NCBI RefSeq assembly: GCF_002005205.3
Contig: NZ_CP019702.2
Location: 859,501-923,500 of the forward strand
Reading direction: 5' to 3'
Length of the DNA stretch: 64,000 nt
Origin: Rhizobium rhizogenes
Lineage (GTDB): Bacteria > Pseudomonadota > Alphaproteobacteria > Rhizobiales > Rhizobiaceae
Shown here: positions 1 through 9,646 of the stretch, in pieces
Numbering within the stretch: the stretch's first letter is position 1
How the letters are laid out: each line of letters begins with the position of its first letter
Made by a program: the position numbers and the translations under genes
Notes under the pieces: model-generated
The model's database searches: none
Told to the model about the DNA's origin: nothing
The model's input: the letters and a program-made list of their open reading frames with translations, nothing else

Positions 1-816
1 AATATCGCCTGCCCCTGCTCCATGGTGGACCGCATCGTTCCCGCAACCACCGACGCGGATCGGGACGCGATATCGGCAGCACTTGGGGTGCGCGATGCCT
101 GGCCCGTGGTGGCGGAGCCCTACTTCCGCTTCGTCATCGAGGACAATTTTCCGCACGGAAGACCGGCGCTCGAGAGATCGGGCGTGGAGTTCGTCAGCAA
201 TGTCGAGCCCTATGAACATATGAAGCTCAGAATGCTGAACGGCTCCCACAGCGCCATCGCCGCCATAGGCCAGATCGCCGGCCTTACGACGGTTGCCGAC
301 GCATGGGGCGAAAAAACCGTGTGTGATTTCATCGATGCCTATTGGCGCGAAGTCGACCGGACGCTCGATCCTGCCGTCGACGGCGCCGAATTCGCAGCCG
401 GCCTCAGGGAACGTTTTGCCAACCCCTCGCTGCAGCACAAGACCATGCAGATCGCTTCCGATGCCTCGCAGAAGGTGCCGCTGCGTATTCTTGGCCCCTT
501 GCGCGAATTGCTGGAAGAAGAGGCCGCCAGTCGCGCCGTTATTTTTGCCGTCGCTTTATGGATCAGATCCTGCGCAGACCGGGATGAAAAGGATCAGCCG
601 ATCACCATACTCGACCCCGCTTTCAAGGAATGGGATGCGCCGGACCAGCTGGCAATGGCGCCGGATGCTGTCGTGGACCGGTTCCTCACCTTCAGGCGCA
701 CATTCGGCGATGACCTGCCGGGCAACGAAAACTTCGTGTCGACACTGAAAGCCGCTTATCGCGACATTCGGGAACTTACTGCGCTGGGCGCCATTGAGCG
801 TTTTTTGAAGTCCTGA
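1..816 (+). CDS. Mannitol dehydrogenase family oxidoreductase, C-terminal part
   Basis: The reading frame is open from base 1, so the gene starts upstream and only about 271 C-terminal residues are present. The family catalyses NAD(P)-dependent interconversion of keto-sugars or ketouronates and polyols or hexonates (mannitol 2-dehydrogenase, fructuronate reductase, arabinitol dehydrogenase). The segment begins in the CSMVDRIVPAT stretch typical of these enzymes. It then carries the KLRMLNGSHS block that holds the catalytic Lys and the Asn-Gly-x-His residues, followed by the all-helical C-terminal domain. Nothing here separates mannitol from fructuronate specificity, and the Rossmann domain lies outside the window. 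The family call is firm; the substrate is not known. Confidence 0.85.
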   Translation, partial: NIACPCSMVDRIVPATTDADRDAISAALGVRDAWPVVAEPYFRFVIEDNFPHGRPALERSGVEFVSNVEPYEHMKLRMLNGSHSAIAAIGQIAGLTTVADAWGEKTVCDFIDAYWREVDRTLDPAVDGAEFAAGLRERFANPSLQHKTMQIASDASQKVPLRILGPLRELLEEEAASRAVIFAVALWIRSCADRDEKDQPITILDPAFKEWDAPDQLAMAPDAVVDRFLTFRRTFGDDLPGNENFVSTLKAAYRDIRELTALGAIERFLKS

Positions 817-842
817 AAATGAGTGGGCGAGAAACGCTCCAT

Positions 843-928
843 CGTCATGCTCGGGCCTGTCCCGAGCATCTGCGCCGTTCCGATTTACGATACGTGCGTG
901 GATCCTCGGGACAGGCCCGAGGATGACG
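843..928. repeat. Inverted pair of REP-like palindromes
   Basis: Two 28-bp units, at 843-870 and 901-928, are inverted copies of each other and differ at only two positions. Each contains a CTCGGG-CCTGT-CCCGAG type palindrome. They lie between the stop of the polyol dehydrogenase gene and the end of the convergent dpp operon. This arrangement resembles the paired REP/BIME-like intergenic elements common in Rhizobiaceae. It may also act as a bidirectional transcription barrier, but no T-run is visible. Confidence 0.7.
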
Positions 929-995
929 TCGCGTGTGAGGGAAGTCTGTCAGCAGGCTAAGCCGGGAGGCTTAGCCTGCAATACAATCCCGCCGC

Positions 996-1837
<842 letters not shown>

Positions 1838-1841
<4 letters not shown>

Positions 1842-2677
1842 TGAACGCCCTCCTTGCCGAAGAAATCGGAAACCGTGGGCAGGCGGTCGCCGGTGGCGTT
1901 TTCCGGCAGGGCCGAAAGCAATGCCTTGGTATAGGGATGCTGCGGGGCTTCAAAGAGGCTCAAGACATCCGCCTCCTCCATCTTGCGGCCCTTATATTGC
2001 ACCACGACGCGGTCTGCGGTTTCCGCCACCACGCCCATGTCATGGGTGATGAGGATCAGCGCCATGCCGTATTCCGCCTGCAGGTTCATCAGGAGATCGA
2101 GGATCTGCTTCTGAATCGTTACATCGAGCGCGGTTGTCGGCTCGTCGGCAATCAGGAGACGCGGTTTGGAAGCAATCGCAATCGCGATCATCACACGCTG
2201 GCACTGGCCACCGGACATCTGGTGCGGATAGGCCTTAAGCTTGGTTTCCGGCTCGGGAATGCCGACAGCGCGGAACAGTTCCAGCGCCCGCGCCCGGGCG
2301 GCCGAGCCGCTCATGCCGAGATTGAGGCGCAGCACCTCCTCGATCTGGAACCCGACCGTGAAGGACGGGTTGAGCGAGGCGACCGGTTCCTGGAAGATCA
2401 TGGTGATCTCGCGGCCGATCACCCTGCGGCGCTCCTGCGGCGACATGGTCAGCAGGTTCTTGCCGTCGAAGGTCATCTCATCGGCGGTGATCGTCGCCGT
2501 ATCGGGCAGAAGCCCCATGACGGCGAGCATCGATACCGACTTGCCGGACCCGGATTCGCCGACAATGGCCAAGACTTCGTGCTTGTCGACGGAGACATCG
2601 ATGCCGTTGACGGCGGTGAAGGCGCCGGTGGCGGTGGCGAATTTAACCGTGAGGTTCTTGATTTTCAGCAGGCTCAT
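1838..2677 (-). CDS. dppD: Dipeptide/oligopeptide ABC transporter ATP-binding protein DppD
   Basis: Second ATPase of the peptide importer (279 aa). Walker A is [11 protein letters not shown], the signature is [11 protein letters not shown], and Walker B is [12 protein letters not shown]. The C-terminal [13 protein letters not shown] block is the oligo/dipeptide transporter extension, which in related transporters sits near an Fe-S or peptide-subfamily motif. It starts three bases after dppC ends and overlaps dppF, so it pairs with DppF as an ATPase heterodimer, the usual arrangement in Dpp and Opp systems. Confidence 0.93.
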
Positions 2678-2680
2678 CGC

Positions 2681-3595
2681 TCAGCTCCGCTTCAGTTTGG
2701 GATCGAGCGCATCGCGCAGGCCGTCGCCCATCAGGTTGATGGCGAGCACCGAGATCAGGATCGTCAGGCCGGGAAGGGTGACGACCCACCAGGCGCGCAG
2801 AATGAATTCACGCGCTTCGGCCAGCATCGTGCCCCATTCGGAGGCGGGCGGCTGCGCGCCCATGCCGAGGAAGCCGAGGGCGGCCGCATCGAGGACCGCG
2901 GACGAGAAGGACAGCGTTGCCTGAACGATCAGCGGCGCAAGGCAGTTCGGCAGGATTGTCTTGAACATCAGCCGGAAATTGCCGGCGCCGGCCACACGCG
3001 CGGCGGTGACATATTCGCGACGCAACTCGCTCATGACAGCAGCACGCGTCAGACGCGCGAAATGCGGCTGGTAAACGATGGCGATGGCGATCATGGCATT
3101 GGTGAGCCCCGGACCGAGGATCGCGACCAGCACCAGCGCCAGAAGCAGCGACGGAAACGCCAGGATGACGTCCATCACGCGCATGATGACGGTATCCACC
3201 CAGCCACCGAAAAAGCCGGCGACGAGGCCGATGACGATGCCGCCGACAAGGGCGATGGAAACAACGACAATGCCGATGAACAGCGAATATTGCGCGCCGT
3301 AGATCAGCCGGGACAGCATGTCGCGACCGACGGCATCGGTGCCGAAGAAGAAGCCGGCGCGGCCGCCTTCCTGCCAGACCGGCGGGACAAGCAGCGCATC
3401 GCGATATTGCTGTGTCGGATCATGTGGCGCGATCAGCGGCGCGAAAACCGCCACCAGCACCAGGAGAATGAAGACGGCAAGGCCGATGACGGCACCGCGG
3501 TTCTGACGGAAGTAGAACCAGAAATCGGCGAGCATCCGGCGGCGGATGGCGGCGTCCGAAAGGCGGACGCCGGGGGTGGTGGTCACATCGCTCAT
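2681..3595 (-). CDS. dppC: Dipeptide ABC transporter permease DppC
   Basis: Inner-membrane permease of the peptide importer (304 aa). It has the N-terminal cytoplasmic segment and first helix of the OppC family (FWFYFRQNRGAVIGL), then an extracytoplasmic stretch with DAVGRDMLSRLIYGAQYSL, and the permease core with the EAA loop EYVTAARVAGAGNFRLMFKTILPN that contacts the ATPase. The start was chosen at the ATG that overlaps the dppB stop as ATGA; a longer frame upstream runs back into dppB and is not used. It forms a heterodimer with DppB. Confidence 0.93.
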   Translation of the reverse strand: MSDVTTTPGVRLSDAAIRRRMLADFWFYFRQNRGAVIGLAVFILLVLVAVFAPLIAPHDPTQQYRDALLVPPVWQEGGRAGFFFGTDAVGRDMLSRLIYGAQYSLFIGIVVVSIALVGGIVIGLVAGFFGGWVDTVIMRVMDVILAFPSLLLALVLVAILGPGLTNAMIAIAIVYQPHFARLTRAAVMSELRREYVTAARVAGAGNFRLMFKTILPNCLAPLIVQATLSFSSAVLDAAALGFLGMGAQPPASEWGTMLAEAREFILRAWWVVTLPGLTILISVLAINLMGDGLRDALDPKLKRS

Positions 3596-4599
3596 TTGTG
3601 ACGGATCCTCGGATTGATGAGGCCATAGGTCAGATCGACAAGCAGGTTGACGACCATTACCAGACCCGCAATCAGCAGCAGGCCGCTCTGCACGACCGGA
3701 TAGTCGCGGCGCGAGATGGAATCGATCATCCACTTGCCGATGCCCGGCCAGGAAAAGATGGTTTCGGTCAGGATGGCACCCGCCATCAGCACGCCAATCT
3801 GCAGGCCGATGGTGGTGATGACCGGGATCATGGCGTTGCGCAGCGCGTGCACGCCGACGACGCGGGACGCAGACATGCCTTTTGCCCGTGCCGTGCGCAC
3901 ATAATCCTCACCCAGAACTTCCAGCATGGCCGAGCGCGTCTGGCGCGCGATGACGGCAAGCGGAATGGTGGCAAGCACCACCGACGGCAGAATGAGATGC
4001 GACAGGGCCGAGACGAAAGCGCCCTTCTGCCCCGAAATCAGGCTGTCGATCAGCATGAAACCGGTGACGGAGGGGAAGAAATACATCAGCGAGATGCGGC
4101 CCGACACCGGCGTCCACTGCAGGATGCCGGAGAACATGATGATCAGCAGCAGGCCCCACCAGAAGATCGGCATGGAGAAACCCACCAGCGCCGTCGTCAT
4201 GGAAATCTGGTCGAACCACGACCCACGGCGGATGGCGGCGATGACGCCGACCGGCACGCCGATCAGGGTGGCGATGATGATGGCAACAAGACCAAGCTCG
4301 ACCGTCGCGGGGAAGAGCGACAGGAACTCGGTCAGAACAGGTTTCTTGGTGACCAGCGAATTGCCGAGATCGCCCTGAAGCAGCCGTCCGAGGAAATGAA
4401 GATATTGCTGCCAGACAGGCTGGGCAAAGCCGAGCTGTTCGGCAAGCTGCGCATGCCTTTCAGGCGATATGCCGCGTTCACCCGCCATCAGCAGCACGGG
4501 ATCGCCCGGCAGGACGCGCACGAAGGCGAAGGCGACAATGGTGATCCCGAGGAATGTCGGAACGAGATAAAGAAGTTTGCCGAGAATGAACCGGATCAT
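3592..4599 (-). CDS. dppB: Dipeptide ABC transporter permease DppB
   Basis: Inner-membrane permease (335 aa) beginning MIRFILGKLLYLVPTFLGIT, the typical DppB/OppB N-terminus, followed by VLPGDPVLLMAGERG. The EAA loop DYVRTARAKGMSASRVVGVHALRN is present near residue 230. The start at 4599 gives the standard family length; upstream codons in frame run into the dppA-dppB spacer. A long perfect hairpin in that spacer, described separately, probably reduces permease expression relative to the binding protein. Confidence 0.93.
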   Translation of the reverse strand: MIRFILGKLLYLVPTFLGITIVAFAFVRVLPGDPVLLMAGERGISPERHAQLAEQLGFAQPVWQQYLHFLGRLLQGDLGNSLVTKKPVLTEFLSLFPATVELGLVAIIIATLIGVPVGVIAAIRRGSWFDQISMTTALVGFSMPIFWWGLLLIIMFSGILQWTPVSGRISLMYFFPSVTGFMLIDSLISGQKGAFVSALSHLILPSVVLATIPLAVIARQTRSAMLEVLGEDYVRTARAKGMSASRVVGVHALRNAMIPVITTIGLQIGVLMAGAILTETIFSWPGIGKWMIDSISRRDYPVVQSGLLLIAGLVMVVNLLVDLTYGLINPRIRHK

Positions 4600-4615
4600 G
4601 GTTTTTTCCTGAAAA

Positions 4616-4648
4616 GACGCGCGGAAGAACAGGGTTCTTCCGCGCGTC
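4616..4648 (-). terminator. Intercistronic hairpin between dppA and dppB
   Basis: A perfect 15-bp inverted repeat (4616-4630 and 4634-4648) with a three-base loop lies between the dppA stop and the dppB start. In the transcribed direction it is followed by TTTTC. Such structures between a binding-protein gene and its permease genes usually act as partial terminators or block 3'-exonuclease decay, which gives excess periplasmic binding protein. The structure is seen directly; the role is inferred. Confidence 0.75.
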
Positions 4649-4661
4649 CGGTTGTTCGGGA

Positions 4662-6266
4662 TTACTCCGCGATGTCGACGTTTTCGAAGGTGAAGTCGCC
4701 AAGCGGGCTCATGGTGAAGCCGGAAACCTTGGCGGACATCGGAACGAACTGGGTGGAGTGCGCAAGCGTCGCCCACGGAGCCTGTTCCTTGAAGATCACC
4801 TGCGCCTGCTCATAAAGCTTGGTGCGCTCGGCAACATCAGTGGTCTGCTTTGCCTTGGAAAGCAGCTCGGAGAACTCCTTGTTGCACCATTGCGCGCGGT
4901 TTGCACCACCTTCGCCGGTTGCGGCGCAGGAGAGCAGAACGCCCATGAAGTTATCCGGGTCACCGTTGTCGCCGGTCCAGCCGAGGATGACGGCGCCGTC
5001 GCGGTTCACTTCGGTCGACTTCTTGAGGTACTCACCCCACTCGAAGGAGACGATCTCGGCCTTGACGCCAACCTTGGCGAAATCCGACTGGATCAGCTCG
5101 GCCGTGCGGCGTGCGTTCGGCATGTAGGGACGCTGAACCGGCATCGCCCAGATCTTCATCGACAGATCCTTGACGCCAGCGGCTTCGAGAGCCTTCTTGG
5201 CGGCTTCCGGATCGTACGGATCGTCCTTGATGCTGTCGTTATAGGACCACATGGTCGGCGGGATCGGGTTCTTGGCAACCTGGCCGGCGCCCTGGAACAC
5301 GGCGTCGATGATCGCCTGCTTGTTCATCGCCATGTTCAGCGCCTTGCGGACTTCCGGCTTGTCGAAAGGTGCAACGGTCGTGTTGTAGGCGAAGTAGGCG
5401 ACGTTCAGACCCGGCTGCTCATCGAGCTTGAGGTTGGAATCGGCGCGGATGGCGGCAAGGTCAGCCGGGGCCGGGTAAGGCATCAGGTGGCATTCGCCGG
5501 CCTTCAGCTTCTGCAGGCGCACGGCGGCGTCAGGCGTGATCGCGAAGATCAGGTCGTCGATCTTCGGCGCTTCGCCCCAATAGTCGGCGTTCTTCTGGTA
5601 ACGGATGACCGCGTCCTTCTGATAGGCGACGAACTTGAACGGACCCGTACCGATCGGCAGGTTGTTGAAGTCTTCCTTGGTGCCGGCCTTATCAAGCGTA
5701 TCGGCATATTCCTTCGATACGATCGATGCGAAAGGCATGGCGATATTGGCGAGGAACGGCGCTTCCGGGCGCGTCAGCACGAACTTGACTGTGTAATCGT
5801 CGACCTTGACGATTTCCTTGATCAGCGATGGCATTTCCATGGAATTGTAATATTCGTAGGTGATGCCTGCGATATACTGGTTCCACGGGTTTTTGGCGTC
5901 GCCCTGGCGGTTGTAGCTGAAGATCACGTCATCGGCGTTGAAATCGCGGCTCGGCGTGAACTTCTCGTTGGAGTGCCACTTCACACCCTTGCGCAGGTGG
6001 AACGTGTATTCGAGACCATCGCTCGAAACATCCCATTTCTCGGCAAGGCCCGGCTCAACTTCGGTCGTGCCCTTCTTGAACTCGGTCAGACGGTTGTAGA
6101 CCGGATGCGCGGAAGCGTCGAAGGTGCCGCCGGCGGTGTAGGGCGACGGATCGAAGCCTTCCGGCGATGCCTCGGAGCAATAAACGAAGGTCTTCGCCAT
6201 GGCAGGCATGGCGGAAGTGATCGCAATCGCAGAGGCGATAAGCAAACTGCGGGTCAGCGTTTTCAT
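4662..6266 (-). CDS. dppA: Periplasmic dipeptide-binding protein DppA
   Basis: Solute-binding protein (534 aa) with a Sec signal peptide (basic MKTLTRSLL, hydrophobic core, cleavage after AMA near residue 24). The mature protein begins [36 protein letters not shown], the DppA signature region of the SBP_bac_5 family. It captures peptides for DppBCDF. A weak hairpin (6302-6318) lies in the 117-bp gap between the upstream M24 peptidase gene and this start, so the operon could have its own promoter there or be read through. Family members in E. coli also bind haem; that is not tested here. Confidence 0.93.
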   Translation of the reverse strand: MKTLTRSLLIASAIAITSAMPAMAKTFVYCSEASPEGFDPSPYTAGGTFDASAHPVYNRLTEFKKGTTEVEPGLAEKWDVSSDGLEYTFHLRKGVKWHSNEKFTPSRDFNADDVIFSYNRQGDAKNPWNQYIAGITYEYYNSMEMPSLIKEIVKVDDYTVKFVLTRPEAPFLANIAMPFASIVSKEYADTLDKAGTKEDFNNLPIGTGPFKFVAYQKDAVIRYQKNADYWGEAPKIDDLIFAITPDAAVRLQKLKAGECHLMPYPAPADLAAIRADSNLKLDEQPGLNVAYFAYNTTVAPFDKPEVRKALNMAMNKQAIIDAVFQGAGQVAKNPIPPTMWSYNDSIKDDPYDPEAAKKALEAAGVKDLSMKIWAMPVQRPYMPNARRTAELIQSDFAKVGVKAEIVSFEWGEYLKKSTEVNRDGAVILGWTGDNGDPDNFMGVLLSCAATGEGGANRAQWCNKEFSELLSKAKQTTDVAERTKLYEQAQVIFKEQAPWATLAHSTQFVPMSAKVSGFTMSPLGDFTFENVDIAE

Positions 6267-6383
6267 CTGGTGGTCCTTTCCCTCTTTTTCTGAGTTCCTG
6301 CGGCCCCGTTCGGGGGCCTACCTCTTCTGGTCAGCGGCGACGCGCAACCCGTGTCGCCGTTCGGTCCTTTGCCTCCCGACCAA

Positions 6384-7571
6384 TTACCCGGCGACCGGCT
6401 GAAACAGCCGGTCGAGGTTCGTTTCCGGCGGGCAGAACCAGCGCGGTCCCGCCTCCGTCATATATACGATATCTTCGAGACGGACGCCGCATTCGCCATA
6501 AACGCACAGCATCGGCTCGATGGAAAAGCACATGCCCGGTTGAAGAGCCGTGGCATTTCCAGCAACGATATAGGGTTCTTCGTGAATATCCAGCCCAAGC
6601 CCGTGGCCGGTGCGATGCGGCAGGCCGGGAAGCTGGTAATCCGGGCCGAAACCGGCCGCTTTCAGGCTGTCGCGCGCGGCCCTGTCCACATCGGAACAGG
6701 CAGCGCCGATACGGGCCGCCGCGAAGGCCGCAGCCTGCGCGTCGCGCTCGGCGTTCCAGAGGAAACGCTGACGCTCGGTCGGTTTGCCGAAGACATAGGT
6801 TCGGGTGATATCGGAACGATAGCCGTGAAGAATGGCACCGAGATCGACCAGCACCATATCGCCTTCGTTCAGCGTCTGCGCATAGGGCACGCCGTGCGGA
6901 TAGGCCGTCGCCTCGCCGAACTGCACCGCCACGAAAAGCGGCTTCAGGCCAAGCGCGATATGGGCGGCGTTGACGAAATCCGCCACTTCAGTGGTGGAAA
7001 TGCCCGGACGCAGCCCTTCGAACACCGCCTTCTGCACGCCGTAGCTTGCATTCATCGCCGTCTGGATGAGGGCGATTTCAGCGGCGGACTTGACCTGCCG
7101 CTGGGCAACGATCAGCGGCTGGGCGGAAATGATCCGCCCTTCCAGACGCTGCATCAGGGCCGATGCGAAAACGAAGGGTGTTGCGGGATCGATGGCGACA
7201 AGATGACCGGGACAGGCAAGAGAGCCGATACGCCCCGCCATCAGATCGAAAGGACTTTCATCCTCTTCCCAGACAGCGACCTCGCCCGGAATACGGATCA
7301 GGGTCTGGAGTTTCGGCTCTTCAAAAGTCGGGCTGATATAGACCGGCGCGCCTTCGGCCGGCACCAGGGCGCCATGAATGCGCTCCGAAAGGCCAAGCGA
7401 CAGGCCGGTATAATAGGTCAGCGACGATGATGCATCGAGCCAGACCGCCTTCACATTCTGCTGGATCATCCGCGCCTGAAGTCCGCGCAGCCGCAAACTG
7501 AATTCGTCTTCAGCGATCGATGAAACCGCGATCGGCTGAAACCGCTTCAGCGCCTCTTGAAAGTCTGCCAT
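6384..7571 (-). CDS. M24 family metallopeptidase (Xaa-Pro aminopeptidase/dipeptidase-like)
   Basis: A 395-aa creatinase/prolidase-fold enzyme. The N-terminal domain (about residues 1-170) is followed by the pita-bread catalytic domain. Metal ligands are recognisable: Asp in LVDLGA, Asp in GYRSDITRTYVFG, His in HRTGHGLGLDIHEEPY, Glu in SIEPML, and Glu in RLEDIVY. It cleaves Xaa-Pro bonds or related substrates in the cytoplasm. The ATG at 7571 follows a GGGGAGAG ribosome site; the longer upstream frame has no support. Lying directly before dppA on the same strand, it probably processes imported dipeptides. Ectoine-hydrolase-like enzymes share this fold, so substrate identity is open. Confidence 0.85.
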   Translation of the reverse strand: MADFQEALKRFQPIAVSSIAEDEFSLRLRGLQARMIQQNVKAVWLDASSSLTYYTGLSLGLSERIHGALVPAEGAPVYISPTFEEPKLQTLIRIPGEVAVWEEDESPFDLMAGRIGSLACPGHLVAIDPATPFVFASALMQRLEGRIISAQPLIVAQRQVKSAAEIALIQTAMNASYGVQKAVFEGLRPGISTTEVADFVNAAHIALGLKPLFVAVQFGEATAYPHGVPYAQTLNEGDMVLVDLGAILHGYRSDITRTYVFGKPTERQRFLWNAERDAQAAAFAAARIGAACSDVDRAARDSLKAAGFGPDYQLPGLPHRTGHGLGLDIHEEPYIVAGNATALQPGMCFSIEPMLCVYGECGVRLEDIVYMTEAGPRWFCPPETNLDRLFQPVAG

Positions 7572-7883
7572 TCTCTCCCCGCCGCTTTCGGGCGCACAGG
7601 CACAACGTGCCGGCAACCTCCCAAGCGTTCTTTTGCCCATGCTTAACCACAGGCCGGAGGCTAAGCAATGGGCCTGCACCTTCCACCGCCACAAAACTGT
7701 GCATATTTATCTAGACATAACGAAATCGTGATCGACGCGCGTCCGATTCCCGCACTCGTCACCTTGACGGAGGAAACCAAAATCCCCCGGAAATCCAAGG
7801 GGAAGACACCGGAGTCCCCGCGACGCATATCCGGCGCGCGGAAACGCGCGGATGAAAACACTTCAAAAAAGGCCCTGAAAAGG

Positions 7884-8000
7884 AAAAAGCCTGCCGCGGG
7901 AGGAGGTGCGGCAGGCTTCAAACTTGATCGGCGACTGGGAGGAGGAGTGTCACCGATCCACATCGAGCGACGCTGGGAGGAGGAGTGCGTCGCTTCGATG
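7884..8000 (-). ncRNA. Alpha-r14/CcsR-like small RNA with three CCUCCUCCC loops
   Basis: On the minus strand three successive hairpins each display ACUCCUCCUCCC or ACCUCCUCCC in the loop: 7961-8000, 7926-7958 and 7888-7917. The last has a 10-bp perfect stem followed by TTTTT, so it is also the rho-independent terminator. A CTATAT box ends about seven bases before the first hairpin. A transcript of about 117 nt with repeated anti-Shine-Dalgarno loops matches the alphaproteobacterial alpha-r14 family (NfeR1 of Sinorhizobium meliloti). CcsR 'cuckoo' RNAs of Rhodobacter share the motif. Family members pair with ribosome-binding sites of transporter mRNAs and are made under stress or symbiosis. 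The structure is seen; the transcript and its targets are inferred. Confidence 0.85.
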
Positions 8001-8006
8001 GTTGGA

Positions 8007-8012
8007 ATATAG
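8007..8012 (-). promoter_or_regulatory. Minus-10 box (CTATAT) of the small RNA gene
   Basis: The minus strand reads CTATAT, the rhizobial sigma-70 consensus -10, seven bases before the foot of the first small-RNA hairpin. No convincing -35 is found at 17-18 bases upstream, so an activator or an alternative sigma factor may be needed. The rest of the 7572-8122 gap contains no coding frame I can support. Confidence 0.5.
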
Positions 8013-8122
8013 CGACATCGGCGATTTTTAACAGAGCAAGTCTCGCAATGCAGCATTGCATTTCTGCATAGCTTGAGAATTCCTGCTTGGTTTTTCAGCA
8101 CTCCCGCCAAACCCGAAGGAGA

Positions 8123-8872
8123 TCAGCTTTCCCGGTGCACCTGAAAACCGGCAAAGGACTGGTTGACCGGCATGAGTTCGAGACTGTTGATGTTGATATG
8201 CTTGGGCTGCGAGGCGACCCAATAGATCGTGTTGGCGATATCGTCGGCCGTGATCGGGTTCACGCCCTTATAGAGATTGTCCGACACATCCTGATTGCCG
8301 CCGGTGCGCACCAGCGTGAACTCCGTTTCGCACATGCCGGGTTCGATCGAGGTTACCCGCACACCCTTGCCATGCAGGTCGGAGCGGAGGCCGAGCGAGA
8401 ATTGCCGCAGGAAGGCTTTTGTCCCGCCATACACATTGCCGCCGGTATAGGGCCAGTGCGCCGCAACCGACGAAAGGTTGACGACAATGCCCCGGCGTTC
8501 GATCAGCGTCGGCAGAAGATGATGGGTGATGTTCAGGAGACCGGTGATATTGGTGTTCACCATGGTCTGCCAGTCCTTGAGCGGCACCTGCGGCGCAGGC
8601 GCGGTGCCAAGCGCCAGGCCGGCATTGTTGACGAGAATGTCGATATCCCGGAAACCTTCCGGCAAAGCGGAAAGCGCCTTTTCGGTCGCGTCCTCATCCG
8701 TGATATCGAAGGCGGCGCCATAAAAGGCCGAACCGAGTTCAGCCGCCAGCGCCTCCAGCCGTTCCGCGCGCCGGCCCGTGCCGATGACCTTCCAGCCTTC
8801 CTTGACGAAACGCCGCGCCGTGGCCTGTCCGAAACCGGACGTCGCGCCTGTGATAAGGATGGTGCCGCTCAT
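8123..8872 (-). CDS. sdh: Serine 3-dehydrogenase (short-chain dehydrogenase/reductase)
   Basis: A 249-aa classical SDR enzyme. The cofactor motif GATSGFGQ is at residues 8-15, NNAG near 86, and the catalytic Ser plus YGGTK (Tyr-x3-Lys) near 140-157. From memory the sequence is very close to the characterised Agrobacterium tumefaciens NADP-dependent L-serine 3-dehydrogenase, which also acts on 3-hydroxypropionate-like acids; E. coli YdfG is the wider relative. The start overlaps the stop of the upstream deoxyribosyltransferase gene by four bases, so the two are co-translated. Confidence 0.88.
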   Translation of the reverse strand: MSGTILITGATSGFGQATARRFVKEGWKVIGTGRRAERLEALAAELGSAFYGAAFDITDEDATEKALSALPEGFRDIDILVNNAGLALGTAPAPQVPLKDWQTMVNTNITGLLNITHHLLPTLIERRGIVVNLSSVAAHWPYTGGNVYGGTKAFLRQFSLGLRSDLHGKGVRVTSIEPGMCETEFTLVRTGGNQDVSDNLYKGVNPITADDIANTIYWVASQPKHININSLELMPVNQSFAGFQVHRES

Positions 8873-9483
8873 GATGATGCCTCCGCTAGCTTCGTTCTGT
8901 CAGAATCAGTCTGTCCCAATAATCTTTCCGCTGCCGCCGCAAGACAGCGCCTGTAGGCGTCGATATCCGTATACAGGGCCTCTTCAGGCGCATTGCCGAC
9001 AATGATCACGCCGCCGCGCCGCAGGATACCGCCGTGCAGCATCAGATTGTCGACCATGTCGAAATTCTCGATCGACAGCCCGTCCGGCCCGCGATAGCGG
9101 CCCGTCTCATCCATGGCGGCAGCGCCGCCGTAATGCGCCTTGATACGGGCGAAATGATTGGCCGCGACATTGGTGTAGGCGAAAACCGGCTTGCCCAGAG
9201 CGCACATGAAGCCCAGCTCGTAACTCGTTCCGGTATCGGCGGCGATGCCGCGAAACGGCGTGAGATTGGCGATCACCGCATCCGCCTCCAGCATCATCCG
9301 TTCATCGCCTTCATTGATGTTGCAGCCATGGCCGATCCGGGTGTCTGCCGGCGGAATCTGCAAATCGCCCGGCGAAAGCGGCGTAAAACCGGCTTCCCGC
9401 GCAAGCGATGCCTTGAGATCGAGCATTTCCCGCGCGTTCGGGAGGAAGACTTCCGGTCCGGCGAGATAGATTTTCTTTGTCAT
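8869..9483 (-). CDS. Nucleoside 2-deoxyribosyltransferase family protein
   Basis: About 204 aa, starting MTKKIYLAGPEVFLPNA, the conserved N-terminus of the nucleoside deoxyribosyltransferase fold. ADAVIANLTPFRGIAADTGTSYELGFMCALGKP follows, containing the active-site Asp/Glu region. These enzymes transfer 2-deoxyribose between bases or hydrolyse deoxynucleoside 5'-monophosphates in nucleotide salvage. An alternative ATG five codons upstream (9498) is possible; neither start has a strong ribosome site, and the later one fits the family. It is the first gene of a two-gene operon with sdh. Confidence 0.8.
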   Translation of the reverse strand: MTKKIYLAGPEVFLPNAREMLDLKASLAREAGFTPLSPGDLQIPPADTRIGHGCNINEGDERMMLEADAVIANLTPFRGIAADTGTSYELGFMCALGKPVFAYTNVAANHFARIKAHYGGAAAMDETGRYRGPDGLSIENFDMVDNLMLHGGILRRGGVIIVGNAPEEALYTDIDAYRRCLAAAAERLLGQTDSDRTKLAEASS

Positions 9484-9646
9484 CGGGAATTCATGCAATC
9501 TGGAAGAATGGAATTTCCCGAACCTAACCCGGGGGCTTTCGCAAAGGCAAGCCGAAGCAGCACGGAAACAACCTATAAAAGCGGTATCGTCCGGCCGCTC
9601 TTTCCGTTATAGCCGGAGCAACGAACTGGAATTCCTGGAGCAAGAC

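Noticed and set aside
7888..8000. Repeated GGGAGGAGG units considered as a CRISPR-like array
   Set aside because: Only the short loop motif repeats; the flanking arms are self-complementary and differ between units, as in a multi-hairpin RNA, and no cas genes are present.
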